From NCBI GenBank assembly GCA_047495785.1, contig JBLDXI010000009.1, positions 4,588,001 through 4,652,000 of the forward strand: DNA of 64,000 nucleotides, read 5' to 3'. The notes under the pieces are model-generated. The model saw only the letters and a program-made list of their open reading frames with translations, ran no database searches and had not been told where the DNA came from. The translations under genes and the position numbers were made by a program. This DNA comes from Lepidodermella squamata. Lineage: Eukaryota; Gastrotricha. This document shows positions 42,601 to 55,100 of the stretch, piece by piece; within the stretch, counting starts at the first letter, position 1, and the number at the start of each line of letters is the position of its first letter.

Positions 42601-43328
42601 AGGAGGATTTACTGTGATGTGGATTTGTTCGCAAATCTTCTTTGAAATATCTCCGAAATCGTCTCCATCGCAATAATCGAATCTTAGCTGAGATTTGAAA
42701 ATGAATAGAAGCCATCCATCAGGTCTGTATGACTTTTCAACTCTGATAGGGATGATTTCCTTATTCTTATTGGCGGCGTATTCGATTTCTCGCCTGCAGT
42801 TCGCGCTTTCAGCATAAGCTTTGCTGAAAAATACCAGCACTACATCAGCATCATCGATTCCCTGTTAGAAAAGATTTATATTTCAATTTGAAAAGTAGAT
42901 CGAAATCTTACCTTAGCCATGGACTCGAAAGCACAGGATGTGTTTGCGATTGAGCCGAAATCGACCCAAACATTAAGATCAGGCTGCTGCATTAAATAAC
43001 GAGCCATTTCATGCACTTCCTCCTTTCGAGTCTTCCAGCAATAGCTGATGAACAGATTAATCTTCTTCGCCGAGCTGTCAGCATTTGAGGTTTTAATTTG
43101 CGTTGGTGTTTGGTGAATGTTTTCAACTTTGCTTGCGAAACGTTTCATAATGCTATCTGTTCGAGGGGTGGAGCCATAGCCACCACCAGTGCTCCTTGTG
43201 CCTTTCGCGGATTCCTGACGCCTTTGAGCGATTCGAGCTGAAAACTTTCGGTAGTTACTGGGCAGGCCAGCGTCAAGCTCTTCTTCGTCTGTAACATCGT
43301 CTTCTCGGAAATCATTACTCGGAGGCAT
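39695..43328 (-). CDS. TIR-NB-ARC-ankyrin repeat protein, copy 1
   Basis: Exons 43328-42912, 42861-42521, 42467-39695; introns 50 and 53 nt; 1,176 aa. Residues 1-90: basic, Ser-rich leader. About 92-230: TIR domain (KINLFISYCW, then SANCRREIE, whose Glu fits the NADase glutamate of TIR enzymes). About 254-650: NB-ARC NTPase with P-loop GDGGVGKTT, Walker B VAFVLDDM, sensor FVVTRD, CCGLPL, and a winged-helix LVHQML like the MHD position. Then a helical middle region and about nine ankyrin repeats (about 860-1160). The layout is like plant TNL receptors and Apaf-1, with ankyrins as the sensing part. Likely cytosolic innate-immune or cell-death switch; function inferred. Confidence 0.88.
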
Positions 43329-44827
43329 AACTTTTTCGAGAAGTATTGAACAGCTGCTAACGAAAGCGGAAAGCGGAGCAAACCTTTTTTGAGCGTGAAT
43401 ACAAAGCTTTTATTAACACGGTTCTGTTGCGCCTCTAGATCGATAGCCCACCGCTTGATTATTAATTTATCAGTACGACCAATAAATCATCAATATATAT
43501 CGATTAACGCAATGTGAGGATTGACATATTTTTCTCATTTTGAGCTTGGGCAACTTCTTTGTTATGTGGAAAAATGGATAGTATAATTAGTGATATATGA
43601 TAAATAGTGGTAAAAATAGGCATAATGTGATCGGGCAGAGCGTAGGAATTCACAAAAGTTGTAAGCAAGATGATGCTCTTTCGCGCTATGAATGATCTCG
43701 TTACTTTTTAAGCTACTCTGAAAGCTGTTCAACAGAATGCTAACACAGGGTGCGATCTTCGATCCTGCAGCTAGTAGAGATGGAAAAAATTGTCTTCTGT
43801 TTTTCCGAAAATGACTAGTTATTTCAACCAAAAACCAAAAAAGAAAATTTTGAAGATTTTCCAGGGTTGCACTATTCACAGATCGCGGTCAATTTATACA
43901 TGTTTATACGTATAAACTGTTTAAACATGTAAAAATATATGTTTAAACACTGCATATAAATAATAAGACTAAGGCTCAGATTTCGACGCCTAGCCAAGAA
44001 CCATATTTTTGTTTTCTTACCACAGGACTCACTGCTATCGTAAAACAGATGTCACCATTGAGTTCCTCGTCAAAAGTTACCATATTACGTGTCAAGAAAA
44101 CGATTCGCAGCATGTTGCTTAGCTGCCACAGTTAGGTACCTATGACGCAAACCCGCGAGGCAAACGGAATCTAAAGGCGAGATTGCGAAACAATTTTACG
44201 GTTCGTCGAGAATTAACGATGGACAGCTGAGCTCTTGCCAACAAAGAAAGTTAACAAAGAAAAGGAAAAGGGCCCCGCCGGATCGAATGGCTTTTGCAGA
44301 ATTTTCATACCCATCGCCGCTTCCGAGATAGGATCACTTCCGGTCCAGATTACTTTATTGCAGTAATAAAAAATTGCCCTAAAGTCTTTTTGCTAGTCGT
44401 TTTCTATGACTTTTCTAGGGTAACTTTTGACCAGGAATTCAATGGCGATATCTGTTCTACGATTGCAGTAACCTTAGTTTCAGAAAAAGATCAAGCACGT
44501 TGGGAACCCTTGTTCATCCTGCGTATATCCCACTACCCAACGTCATCTAATACAGATTGTAGAGGGTGTTCTAGAGGGTCCACTAGAACACCCTCTACAA
44601 TCTCTCAAAATTTACGAAAATACATTTTAATTTTCTTGCCCGGGCTGGCCGAGCTGGGGAGGTGATACCCCATCCCCCCTGAAAGTCGCACACTGTGCGA
44701 ACACATGACGTACTTAATCCATTGAAAATGCGACCCTAAATCACGTTTTGCCGCGCCATGACTAACTAGGTCACCCCCTGTGCGCATATAACGATCAGCT
44801 GGCGAGCTCTTTCGGCATTAACGAAAA
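43329..44827. other. Head-to-head promoter region, copy 1, with old repeats
   Basis: Shared upstream region of the TIR gene and receptor 3. Diverged repeats at 43745-43835 and 44638-44700 match 24.1-24.3 kb. CGATCAGCTGGCGAG at 44789-44803 is conserved at 61917-61931 in copy 2 at a like distance from the receptor ATG, so it may be a promoter element. Confidence 0.5.
44554..44603. repeat. Perfect 21-bp hairpin with 8-nt loop
   Basis: AGATTGTAGAGGGTGTTCTAG is followed, after 8 nt, by its exact reverse complement. Could form a short stem-loop RNA or cruciform. Not found in copy 2 of the unit. Confidence 0.85.
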
Positions 44828-47800
44828 ATGTGTCTCGTGAACATGATATCTTTTATGCTTTTAACGGCAATTGTCTTGGCTAGCTATGCTGCAAAGCCCA
44901 AACTTCTATGGCCGGTCCAGGTTTCTACGCTGGATAGGTCGAACGCCAGCGCTTATGCTTTGACTCAGTATATCAACAACGTATCAACAATTCTGGCCGA
45001 CTATGAAATCGTTGTGTATCCATTGATCAACTACTATGAAAATTCTAGTAACATAGAAGCAAGGAAGCTGTTTGACATCGAACTGCCGGAGGGAACTTAC
45101 CTGGCACCCATTTTTGTGGGACCTGATGGAGATTGCGACACATCTGCTGGCACCTACCGTGGCATCAATATGGTTATGGTAAATTATTCTTATTCTCATA
45201 CTATTACCATAGTTCATAAGTCATAAAAGCCCATAAGTCATAAGACTAATTAGGATCTCAAAATACGAGGGGCTGACAAAGGTCTCGCATTCGATTATCA
45301 AAAGGGGCGCCGGTAGAACGAACAGCTGAAAACAAGCGATAAACAACATTCATTATTAAAATCATGCATGGCAGCGAAAGTTGGACGTTAACTTCTGAGG
45401 ATGCGAGGCGACTCGTAGGCTATATGCGTTATTTGCGTAAAATATGCGGCGTAACACTCAGGGACAGGATTCGCAATGAGTTCATTAGAAATATGTGTGG
45501 TTCAGAACAATTTATGTTCAAAATTGCTAGGCGGCAACTTCGCTGGTACGGGCACGTCGCTCGCATGGACCCCGTAAGGCTGGCGAGCCAGATGCGGTAC
45601 TGGCAGCCGCCGGATGATACTTGGAGTCATAGACAACTCTATACAGATCGGAAACTAGCGATCTTCCTATAGTAAATAAATTCACACCAAAACGTGAAAA
45701 AGTGGGCACGCGACCTTCATTTTTATTCACTCATCGCCTTATCCGGCCATTGTAATTTTTCCGATTTTTAATTATTTTCTAAAATTCCCAGAGAAAATCT
45801 TTCATTTCCGACAAATTTCAAACAAATTTTCTTGAATACTAGAAGCGCTCTTCTATCGAATGAGTCCCGTCTCATGAGACGGTTTTTTTCTAACTTTTTT
45901 AAAATTATCTCCAAGTTGGTCACTTTTACGAAAAATCGCCATTTAAAGAGTCTTTCAGGACGGTAATATTTTTCATTTTAAGCCGAAAAATTCCAGGAAA
46001 AATACTATGATCTTATTCGATTTTTGCTCTATCCAAAGATATAAAACTTCTCTATCCAAGAGCGAATCAGAATTTTTTGCACATTTCCCCATCCGCCGGT
46101 GTTTCCTCCGCGCGCGCGCTCCTATTGGCTGGGCCTTGTTGCGCAACAACTGAGATAATTACAGCCTTCGTGCGCGCGCGCGCACGGATAAGAGCAAAGA
46201 CAGCTGCGCCCTGCGCTGAGTCAGCGAAATGCTTTCAAGAAAATAAAAAAGCTTAAATTAAGGCAGATTTTGTTGTCGAAAAACTTGACAAAATATGGAT
46301 TATCATGTATTTTGTTCGTATTTACCGATCTATTGAATAGAAAATAATGCGCGCGCAAATTAGAAAATTCAAATTTTAACTAACAAATTGCGAAAGCGCG
46401 CACCGATGGCACGAACTATTTTCGGTGATTTTCATCAAAATATAGCTTGAGACTCCAACCATTTGATTATTTTCGCGCTACATCGAATTGATTAAAAAAT
46501 GTTTCTTGCCCTTGAAAGTTTATGCCTTTGAAAAGTTACCGCTCATTAAAGCCGCTTATAATATAAAGTGGATGTAAAATTCCTTAGAATGATCAAAACT
46601 CAAGCGCTTCTAAAAATGTAGAAAAATTGCGAATTCACGAAAGTGACACAATATCATGATGAACCATAGTGGTGCGATTTTATTTTGCTTGGAAATATTT
46701 TTGAGCGCCCTGTCCATTTTAAGGCATCATTATTTCTCGCATATCTTCTTGATTTGCAATTTTTTCAAACTTGATACTAATTGAAAAATGTACTCTCGAT
46801 GCGCGCGCTTCACATGATATACTGGACTTGTTCAATTCGGGCTAGCTGACTTGTGGTTTTCTTGTGATTTTGCAGCGCGCGCGTAGAAAGCTGCAATTAT
46901 TTGTTGCGCAATAAATGCGCGCGCCGTGCAATTACGCGTAAATTTAACCAACCAATAGGAGCGCGCGCGTGGAGGAAACACCGGCGGATGGGGAAATGTG
47001 CGAATTTTTTTAATTTTGCGAAATTTGCATTCGCTTGATAATACTTTGAGCGAGCTAAAAATAGCTACAAAAAACCTAATAGCTATTTTTAGATTTAGCA
47101 GTATCACACAAAATCCCAATATTACAAGTCAGAAAATTTCGCGAAATTCGAAAAAATTCTGATTCGCTCAAGTTTTATATCTTTGGATAGAGCAAAAATC
47201 GAATAAGATCATAGTATTTTTCCTGGAATTTTTCGGCTTAAAATGAAAAATATTACCGTCCTGAAAGACTCTTTAAATGGCGAGCAAACGCACAGTGCGT
47301 TCGCGAGCTCAACTTTATGGAAGTAAAACCCAATCACCCCCCTCGGCAAAAATCATACTTTCTACGCTGCGCATCTGTTGAATTTACACAGCACAATGAA
47401 ATTTGCGTGGACGTAGGTGTTCAAAGTTGTACCGGATTACGGTTAGGATTTGTTTTTGTGCAAAACTCAATTTAAAATTGGAAATGCTAGCTAACATTAT
47501 TTAATCGAAAAAAATATCACATTCTCTACTTTTTCCATCTTTTGTTCCTGAAATTTGCAATTAGACCACGTCGAGCTGCTCAGGACCTTACATTGAATCG
47601 AGGCGAAGCGCATTCTTCAACAACCTGTACACTACTCTGGGAACCGTAAGCACCTACAAATACGCGTTCTTGGAGGCTATCAGAAGTCTGGGTGGCTGGA
47701 AGCAAGTTGGCATAATCTATTCGTGGTGGCTTCGTGACGTTCCCATGATAGCCGCTGAGACTTTCAAACTCTTGACTGCGAACAACATTGAAGTCAGCGC

Positions 47801-49610
47801 ATCTGTTGTGTCATACTGGTTTGCTGAATTGGAGGACGCCGATCTTCAACCTCTGCAAAAGGTCAGAATCGTTTTAATTTTCCCATATGGCGCCTACGAA
47901 TGTCAGATCTTCCTTTGCAAAGCCTATCACCATGGCATGCGCCCACCCTTGTACCATTTTATCGCCTCAATTCCGGCATGCTTAACTTGGAACCTGGACC
48001 GAGACGTGTACATTTCGGCTTTTTGTACAAGGGAAATCATCGACATCCAACTATCAGCGTTGTTTGTCATCGGTATCCCGACCAAAAATTTCGAAACTCC
48101 TGGAATTTCAAGTCTGGGAATAATTCCAGCTGATTACGACAACATGGTGCGCACGAAGATGCAAGAAGTTGGGAAGATAATTAGTATCGATAGCGTTCGC
48201 CAGGCTGACTTTGACTGTCAGATGTTGGCATTGCTCGCTTTAAACCAAACGGAAGCCATCCTCAGACAAAACTACAATCTCTCCTTAACTGATTTCAAGA
48301 ATCCAGAATACCAGGCTCTGATATACAGTGTTGCGAATCGAACCACGGCAGAAATTGATGTAGTTGGATTTCGAAATTCCAGGATAAAACGAGACGTGAA
48401 TGGAGAAATGTATCAAGACCTAGCGATAATGCAAGCTTACAAGTTGGAACCTCGTCGCGTGGGTCATCTAGCGTACAACCATGAGAAACGGTCTTATGCA
48501 TATCAACTAGATGTCAAACCAATCTGGGTTACTACAACGGGACTTCCTCCAAAAGATCTTTCTAACGTTGAACTGAGGATTGGCTACTGCGGCAGAATAA
48601 TGAGTGGCACTGTCGCTTGTTTGGCGGTATCTATGACTATGATTCAAGTCCTTCTTCTTACGACAACAGCCCGAACAAAATCAGAAACGTTTTACAAAAA
48701 CTGGAACAAGTACTTCGTTTTTATTGCCTGTATAAGCCTGAACGTATCGGCGATCTTTCTTATCATTGGTCATGATTACGCTCCTGCTACGGAATGCAGA
48801 TGGAGAATAGTAATGATACTGATAAGCTTGAGCATGTTTCATAGCCTGATCTTCAGTCAACTTTTCGTCTACAGCAAGTTTGTCCGTGTGATAACTTATC
48901 GAGTGAATAACAGAGGTATACGTTACATCAACCATCTTTCCAGATGGAAGCGATCTAGTCATGTTCGACCGACTGTTCAATCTTACGAATCAACAGGTAT
49001 TGTTATCCAACGTCGCGTTTCCATCCTTAAAAGTGATAGATATCAAAACCAACTGCAAATGTCTCAGTCTATGAGCGTGGCTTTGGCTATCAATGTCATC
49101 GGCCTATTTCTCTGGATCATCAAAGAGCCTATGCAGCTTGTTGTATTCAAAAACCTGGTAGCTTTCGACAAGGCGGCTGATACATATTTCGAACTCGATG
49201 TTATGTCTTGCAGTTCTGCGCATCTTAATTACTGGCTAGGCGCTGTTCTCGCCTTCAACTTCGGGCTAATCTCGCTGGCAAATTTGTTCTCAATTGATCT
49301 CAGGCGGCGCATCATGCCTAATGAATTTGCGCTGAGTTGCAACCTAATTAGAGCAGCGGCTGTAAACGCGCTAACGCTGCTAGCTGCTGGGGTGATTGTG
49401 CTCGCTTTGGTCGCTTCGTCAAACAAGCCATGCGTAGTGAACGCAGTACTAGCTTTCATCGAGCTCGTCTACTCTGGCCTGATGAGTTTCGTTTTGTTGC
49501 TACCTCTAACTGTGAAGGTTGAAAAACTTGACGCTGTTGCTTGCGTGGGCAATCCTAGCTCTAACAGCCAGCCATCACAAAAACCAGGTGTTTCCCCGAT
49601 CTTAAATTGA
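44828..49610 (+). CDS. GABA-B-like class C GPCR, paralogue 3
   Basis: Exons 44828-45178 and 47565-49610; phase 0; donor ATG|GTAAAT, acceptor GCAATTAG; intron 2,386 nt; 798 aa. Signal peptide, periplasmic-binding-type ligand domain with SSCSGPYIESRR at the start of exon 2, FDCQMLALLALNQTEA where the other paralogues have DYERRH, then seven membrane spans from about residue 430. The second Met (44843, MISFMLLTAI) matches the start of paralogue 4 and may be the true start. Unlike paralogues 1 and 2 it has an intron, which is stretched by a LINE fragment and a 1.35-kb foldback element. Lies head-to-head with the TIR gene. Confidence 0.85.
45364..45672 (+). pseudogene. LINE ORF2 C-terminal fragment in receptor 3 intron
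   Basis: 102-codon remnant with the motif run LRKICGVTLRDRIRNEFI and RRQLRWYGHVARMDP, typical of the C-terminal part of LINE reverse-transcriptase proteins. Same strand as the receptor, in the intron. Confidence 0.75.
45937..47282. mobile_element. 1.35-kb foldback element in receptor 3 intron
   Basis: The left arm, from CGCCATTTAAAGAG, is the reverse complement of the right end (CTCTTTAAATGGCG). A second inverted pair lies inside (ATCCGCCGGTGTTTCC near 46090; GGAAACACCGGCGGAT near 46975). The arms total about 200 nt each. The centre is AT-rich with GCGCGC blocks. No transposase. Absent from the same intron in copy 2. Confidence 0.85.
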
Positions 49611-50422
49611 ACTCATGCTTTCAACATAAGACCACAAATTAGCAAATTTGTCCATGTCACTTCAAATTTCACAAACCTTTTATCGTTTATTATATCAATA
49701 AAAGAACTAAACACTACAGAAGGAGACATTATTTAGCTTAGGATCTTGTTTACGTTGCCTATGCATGTGTGATTACGCTCATTCAACTTCGTCATACTTT
49801 CCCTGCGCTCTGTCTATTAAAAATTAGCTGGCAAACCAGAGGCTCATAAGAGAGTTGTTGCGTTCTTCAGCAGTTTCGTATCAAATTTTTCTGGATGTTG
49901 CGCGAAGAACGTTTCGTGGTGTCATATTGTGATATCGATATGTCTGAGGGCTAGACGCTTGCCTGTAAGCGAGCACCCCCTTGCACAGCCAATTAACAGC
50001 GAAGTGAAAGTAAGAGGATACTGATTGATCAGAACGAAACACAGCTCATATTTTGACCCTCCGTAGCAGTGCAAGGCGATTTTCCTAGTTTCATGAGGAA
50101 CATTCGAAGAAATGAAAGTAACGAGGGAATGGGGAAAGCATAAAAGGTGAACAGAAATTTATTTGTGAATTTCATGGAAATTTGGAGCAGCCTTAAACAA
50201 CGTATAAAACTTCACATCCCCCAAACTTAAGCAGTCAACCGCCCGGTAAACCGACTTATCGCATTTCGCTCATTATTTTAACGCGAAAGCCTTGTATTTT
50301 TCAACTCTCAAGTGCTCGATTATGGCATGGCTAATGGCACAAACTAGCGGTGGCCAGGGATCAACTATCCGCATAGAAAACGCGGATCAATTTTACCGCC
50401 TGTCGACGCATAGCTTGAAACC

Positions 50423-50622
50423 TACAAATATCGTTAGCGTCGTTGAATAACTCGGATTTAGGCTTGTTTACATCCGTTTCAAGGTCACGGGTGACAAGTA
50501 AAGTGCGGCTTTTTTATCTTGAAAGAGGACAAAACAAAAGGTGCCTTTTTTACTTGTCACCTATCAAATCGAAATGGATGTAAACAAGCCTAAATCCGAG
50601 TTATTCAACGACGCTAACGATA
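50423..50622. repeat. Inverted duplication with ~48-bp near-perfect arms
   Basis: ATATCGTTAGCGTCGTTGAA to 50471 is repeated inverted at about 50575-50622. The right arm contains the ATG and first codons of the open frame at 50576. The spacer is about 100 nt with partly complementary TTGTCACC / GGTGACAA. Confidence 0.85.
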
Positions 50623-51135
50623 TCATCTCGGAGTGTGGCTTGCCGTCAAATGCTGTTACTAGCCGTCTCCAACCGTCACAAAGCCCCCTGGAGACCCGGC
50701 AGCAAGATCATCTAAACAATTGGAATGTATACGGGTAGCCGATATTTTTATTGCGGCTTTTATCGCGGCGGTGGCCGTGCGAATCAAGTGTCTACAAGGC
50801 GTTCTTGTCCTACGCTGCTGTGGGCATCAGCATGTCTGAAGAACGCGGCCTGTTGTTCGCAATATCAACTGTACCGCCACATGTACCGCTCTTGGAGAGC
50901 CTGTATGTCAGTCCGTCTTTCGCCTCAGCCGATGCCAAGCCGGCCCTTCAATCCGTCGTCCCCAAGGTTCAAGGTTCAATCCGAACATAATCCGAACTTT
51001 ACAGCCATCAAATCAGCCAGGCAAAACAACCGAAAAGTGACAGGAAGAATATCGAACCTTACGAACGCATTCTCGTTATCGTCAGAAAATGAACACCACC
51101 CCAAAAGAATGCTTCCCTGCTGTTATATACATTAA
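50576..51135 (+). pseudogene. Possible small membrane-protein gene with a frame change
   Basis: ATG at about 50576 opens 55 codons (MDVNKPKSELFNDAND...), ending at a TAG near 50737. Shifted by one frame, the sequence continues as one membrane segment (ADIFIAAFIAAVAVRIKC). A further frame (50725-51135) has a hydrophilic Ser/Asn-rich tail. Either an unrecognised intron or a decayed gene. The pattern (short N-terminus, one span, polar tail) recalls the small protein at 20179-20730. No family recognised. Confidence 0.3.
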
Positions 51136-51521
51136 TTTCTTCACATCATCACTGAATGTCCTAGGGCTTGAGCTATAAAAAAACGTCCGTCTTTCGACTC
51201 GCGGGATTCGTCATTCGTTTCGCAAGTTCAGCCAGACCTTTATCCGATCGGGTTCGCCGATCGAGATGAGTTGTCCACGAGTCGAAAAATCTAGCCCGAC
51301 TCTTCCCGTCAGTAAATATCTCCACACCAGGTCCGACCCGTAAAAGAAAGATTCCGCGAAATTTGTATTCATCCTTCCTTCACGTTGAACATCAACTTGA
51401 CTTCAACAAAATAATCAATTTTTGAGAAAAATTAGCATAAATGAGGATACAATATACAATTTTGCTAATTGAACAGCAACTTATCTTATCATTTTACTTA
51501 CTGTAAAATTTACTTAAAACA

Positions 51522-51662
51522 ATGGAAAATAGTGGTAAAGAAATCCATAAGGACGTACCCGACACGATGAATCCGGCCCGTGGACATCTCTGGACCAATC
51601 TATCAGCCATTCTACGGCTGACTGACCCCTCCCTAGCTGCCGTGGCCGCGGCCGCTGTCTAA
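51522..51662 (+). CDS. Small open frame, 46 aa, doubtful
   Basis: MENSGKEIHKDVPDTMNP... ending in an Ala/Val run before TAA. GC content rises locally. No homology recognised and no splice context; could be chance. Confidence 0.15.
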   Translation: MENSGKEIHKDVPDTMNPARGHLWTNLSAILRLTDPSLAAVAAAAV

Positions 51663-52115
51663 CCAGCAGCCGGTCCGGGGCGACACAAGCCGGGTCAGCC
51701 CAATCTTACCTTGCGACCTATTTTGAAGGACAGATTAGTTCTTAATTGTTTACGATAGGCTTCAAATTGATTCAACAATAATTCCTATCGATTCTGTATA
51801 CATATAACACTCTAATAGGATTGAGCCATGAAGAAATTAAATTGATACTTGGAATGTTCAATAAGGACCTTGAGGAACTCGGCTCGAAAATGAGTACCAA
51901 TAACAGTAAAACCCAATATTTATTTATTTATTTATTTAAAGAGCCATAACGCCCAGAAGAGGACAGCTCAGACAAGTGATCAATAGAAAAGTAAAGACAA
52001 CAACAAAATTGAAAATCGGAATAGCATAAATAGTAGACTGATCGGGATCACTATCGAAATCAATGCAATGATCAACATAACATGAAAAATATGAAAATAT
52101 ATGAATATTCAACAA

Positions 52116-55100
52116 TCAGAGCAGAGCGGCATTAATGTTGTAGTAGTGTAGATAAGCCGCTTGGCGACACGCCTTCGCTGACTCCGCTTCGTGAACGCTC
52201 GAAGGCATTTGATTCCACAAGTGCGGGCCACGGTACGACATGCTTAGTTGGCCTCGCTCGGATGTGTAGGTCGGTTTTAACATGGGTTCGAAATTACGGC
52301 AGCTGTAGCCGTGGCTGCGATCGTTCAGCTTAAACATCAACGTGAATTCATCCGGCGCCATCTTGTTCAGGCTCTTCCACATGAATGTACATAGGTGCAT
52401 CGCATGCTTCTGGCCGACTGTTAGCCACCCAAGTCGATGCCGCAGCGGGGCCGGATCCGCCAATGGATGAGCGCCGTATATGATTTTGATAGCTCGATCC
52501 TGCGACGATTGCAGTTTGTCGCGAGTCGATTTTGAGGCCTGTCCGAGGGTGAGGTCGCCATAATTCAGATGGCTGACGACGAGGCCATTTGTCATCATAA
52601 CAGCAGTTTTGCGATCGATTCCAGCGTTGACAGCTTGTTTGAGAGCAAACAGGCCTTTTCGGGCTTTGCCTTTGGCCATCTCGACGTGCTCATCGAATTG
52701 TAGCTTGTTGTCAATTTTGAAACCAAGGGTATCCATGATTTCTGACGGCTTTATCGCAACTCCTCCGATTGTGACCTTGAAATCGGGCGCTGTCGAGAGG
52801 TGTGGTTTGAGAAGCATGAATTGCGATTTTTTCCCATTTACTGCGAGGCTGTTCTGTTTTAGCCATGCGCATACCCTGTCAAGTTCCAGTTGCAGAACTG
52901 AGTGGAGTTCGTTGATGTTCTTCGATCCGTAAAAAATTGTAATGTCGTCGGCGTATTGTGCTATACCGCATCTCCTTAAAATCAAAGGCAGGTCGTTTAC
53001 ATAAATTGTAAACATGAGTGGCCCAAGGACCGATCCTTGTGGCACACCGCAATCAATTGACTCGAACGGGGATGCTTCGCCGTTGATTTTCGTGGTTTGG
53101 CGGCGATTGCTCAAGGGTACGTTTCTTTATTCTCAACAGATTTTGTTGAAAACAAGCCAAAAAACAGAGACCATTTCTTTATCCATTTATGTTAAAAACA
53201 ACCAGCAGTGAGCATTTCTTTATTCTGATTTTGTTAGTAGCAAAAACAATAATCAGAGGCATTTCTTTATTCGATTTTTCGCATTAACAAAATCTCGTTT
53301 ATCAAATGAAACACTCTGATTTTGTTATTACGTTAAATCAATAAAGAAATGGTTAGCTGTGTAACTGCTCTGGCGACCTGAGAAGTCAATAGAATCGGTA
53401 ATATTTAGACAGGTTTAATCAGTGTGCGAAGTAGGATCCGGGAGCTGAGGTGCTTTCTACTTGTTTTCCAGGACCAAGCCGGAGAAACCAAAGGGTCCCC
53501 CCTGTGGTTTCTTCAGCCTTCCTCTGGTTGGAGTCCCCGAGCACCCCTGTACTTCGCACCCTGGGTTTAATAATTTGGCCTTTGGCCAACTGAAATTTCA
53601 GCCGGTATTGATGAGGGTTATATGGCTCCGAACGGTTAAATTAAAACTTCAAATAGGAAATCAGCGGGAAATATTGCAAATCAGCGTCGTTAGCGTATGA
53701 TGTTGAGTGCCGCCATTTCAGCCGGGTCAAATCAGCCCGATGTGAAGCGCTTAGTCAAATCAGAACAAAAGTGTCATTTTTCAGACTAGAATGTGTTGAA
53801 AAATTTCGCGCAATATGAAGCTTTTCTTTTTGGCGACATTTTTGCAGGTGACAAATAAGCAATGCAGCCCCACTTATTATAATGCTATCACTATGGTCCG
53901 AATCTTTACTGACGGCATCGCTTGCATTAATTCCAGCTAATTCGCCTTTATTTCAGCCCCGTCAAATCAGTCCACGACGTTAAGGAGGAAATAATTTTTG
54001 GACGCTAACATTTTAATTGATCTTCCGCATTTAATCTTCTGAATTTGACGAAATTTCAGCTGGCGACAATGAAGGAATTTAGCAGAAATTTTATCAGAAT
54101 TTGATCCGAACTTGTATTAAAACTGAGATTTCGACATTCAATTAAAGCTTATCTGTCCCTTGCTGGACTGTCGCCTGCGCAAATGTCGCCGAATACCGAT
54201 TTCGCACTATTTCGCACTAGTGATATTCTCAATTTGTTACATAATCGCATCATATCAAAAAAATGCCTGCGGTTTTGTTCCTGCTGAAATGTCGCACGCC
54301 CATGAATTAATAGGTTTGATGCTTGGTATAATGAATCATCAAGCATAACTTGGAGAAAATTAACAAAAAATTAGGTCATTTTCTTTTTTTGCCTTCGCTT
54401 GGCTGGGTCTTGATGCGTAGGACTTAAAAAAATCGCTCCAAAAACGACTCGACGAGCGGTTGGTAATTTCGGGCAAAAAACACGTTTAATGAATGAAACG
54501 CCACTTGATTTTGTTAGTAGCTTTAACAATAAACCGAGTAAAGAAATGCGTCCTTGTTGAACTAATAAATTCAACAAAAATAAAGAAATGGTCTGTTTAT
54601 GGCTTGTTTTGTTAATAATTTCATCTCTGTTGGAGATAAAGAAACGTACCCCAAGTAGTTTATCAATAGGCGAATTGACTTTTCCGTTACACCAGCGGAT
54701 CGGAGAGATTCGATAATCCCATCGTGGTGGAGCGTGTCGAAGGCTTTGGATAAGTCGATCGACACGGCTCCAACCACGTTTCCTTTGTCAAGTAGATGTC
54801 GCCAGCGTTCGGTGAACGATGCCACGCAGGTGTCAGTCGAATGGTATTGACGAAATCCGTGTTGTGCCGGTGTTAAGAATTTGATCGCTCGCAAATGATC
54901 TTTCAGCTGTGTTGCCAGGCAACGCTCGAACGTACGAGCTAGCGGTGAAGTGATCGAAATCGGCCTAAAATTCCCAACCTCAGCCTTTGATCCGGACTTA
55001 TGCAGCGGTGTGACAATAGCCGTTTTCCAATCACTGATGAAGACACCATCTCGAATGGCCAAGTTGAAGAGCGCTGTGAGATGCCGAGCAATTGAAGGCT

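Larger units (their letters stand above)
49611..51521. other. Mostly noncoding; palindrome and one doubtful small gene inside
   Basis: 3' flank of receptor 3, then AT-rich sequence. The inverted repeat at 50423-50620 and the possible small gene at 50576-51135 are listed separately. Confidence 0.4.
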
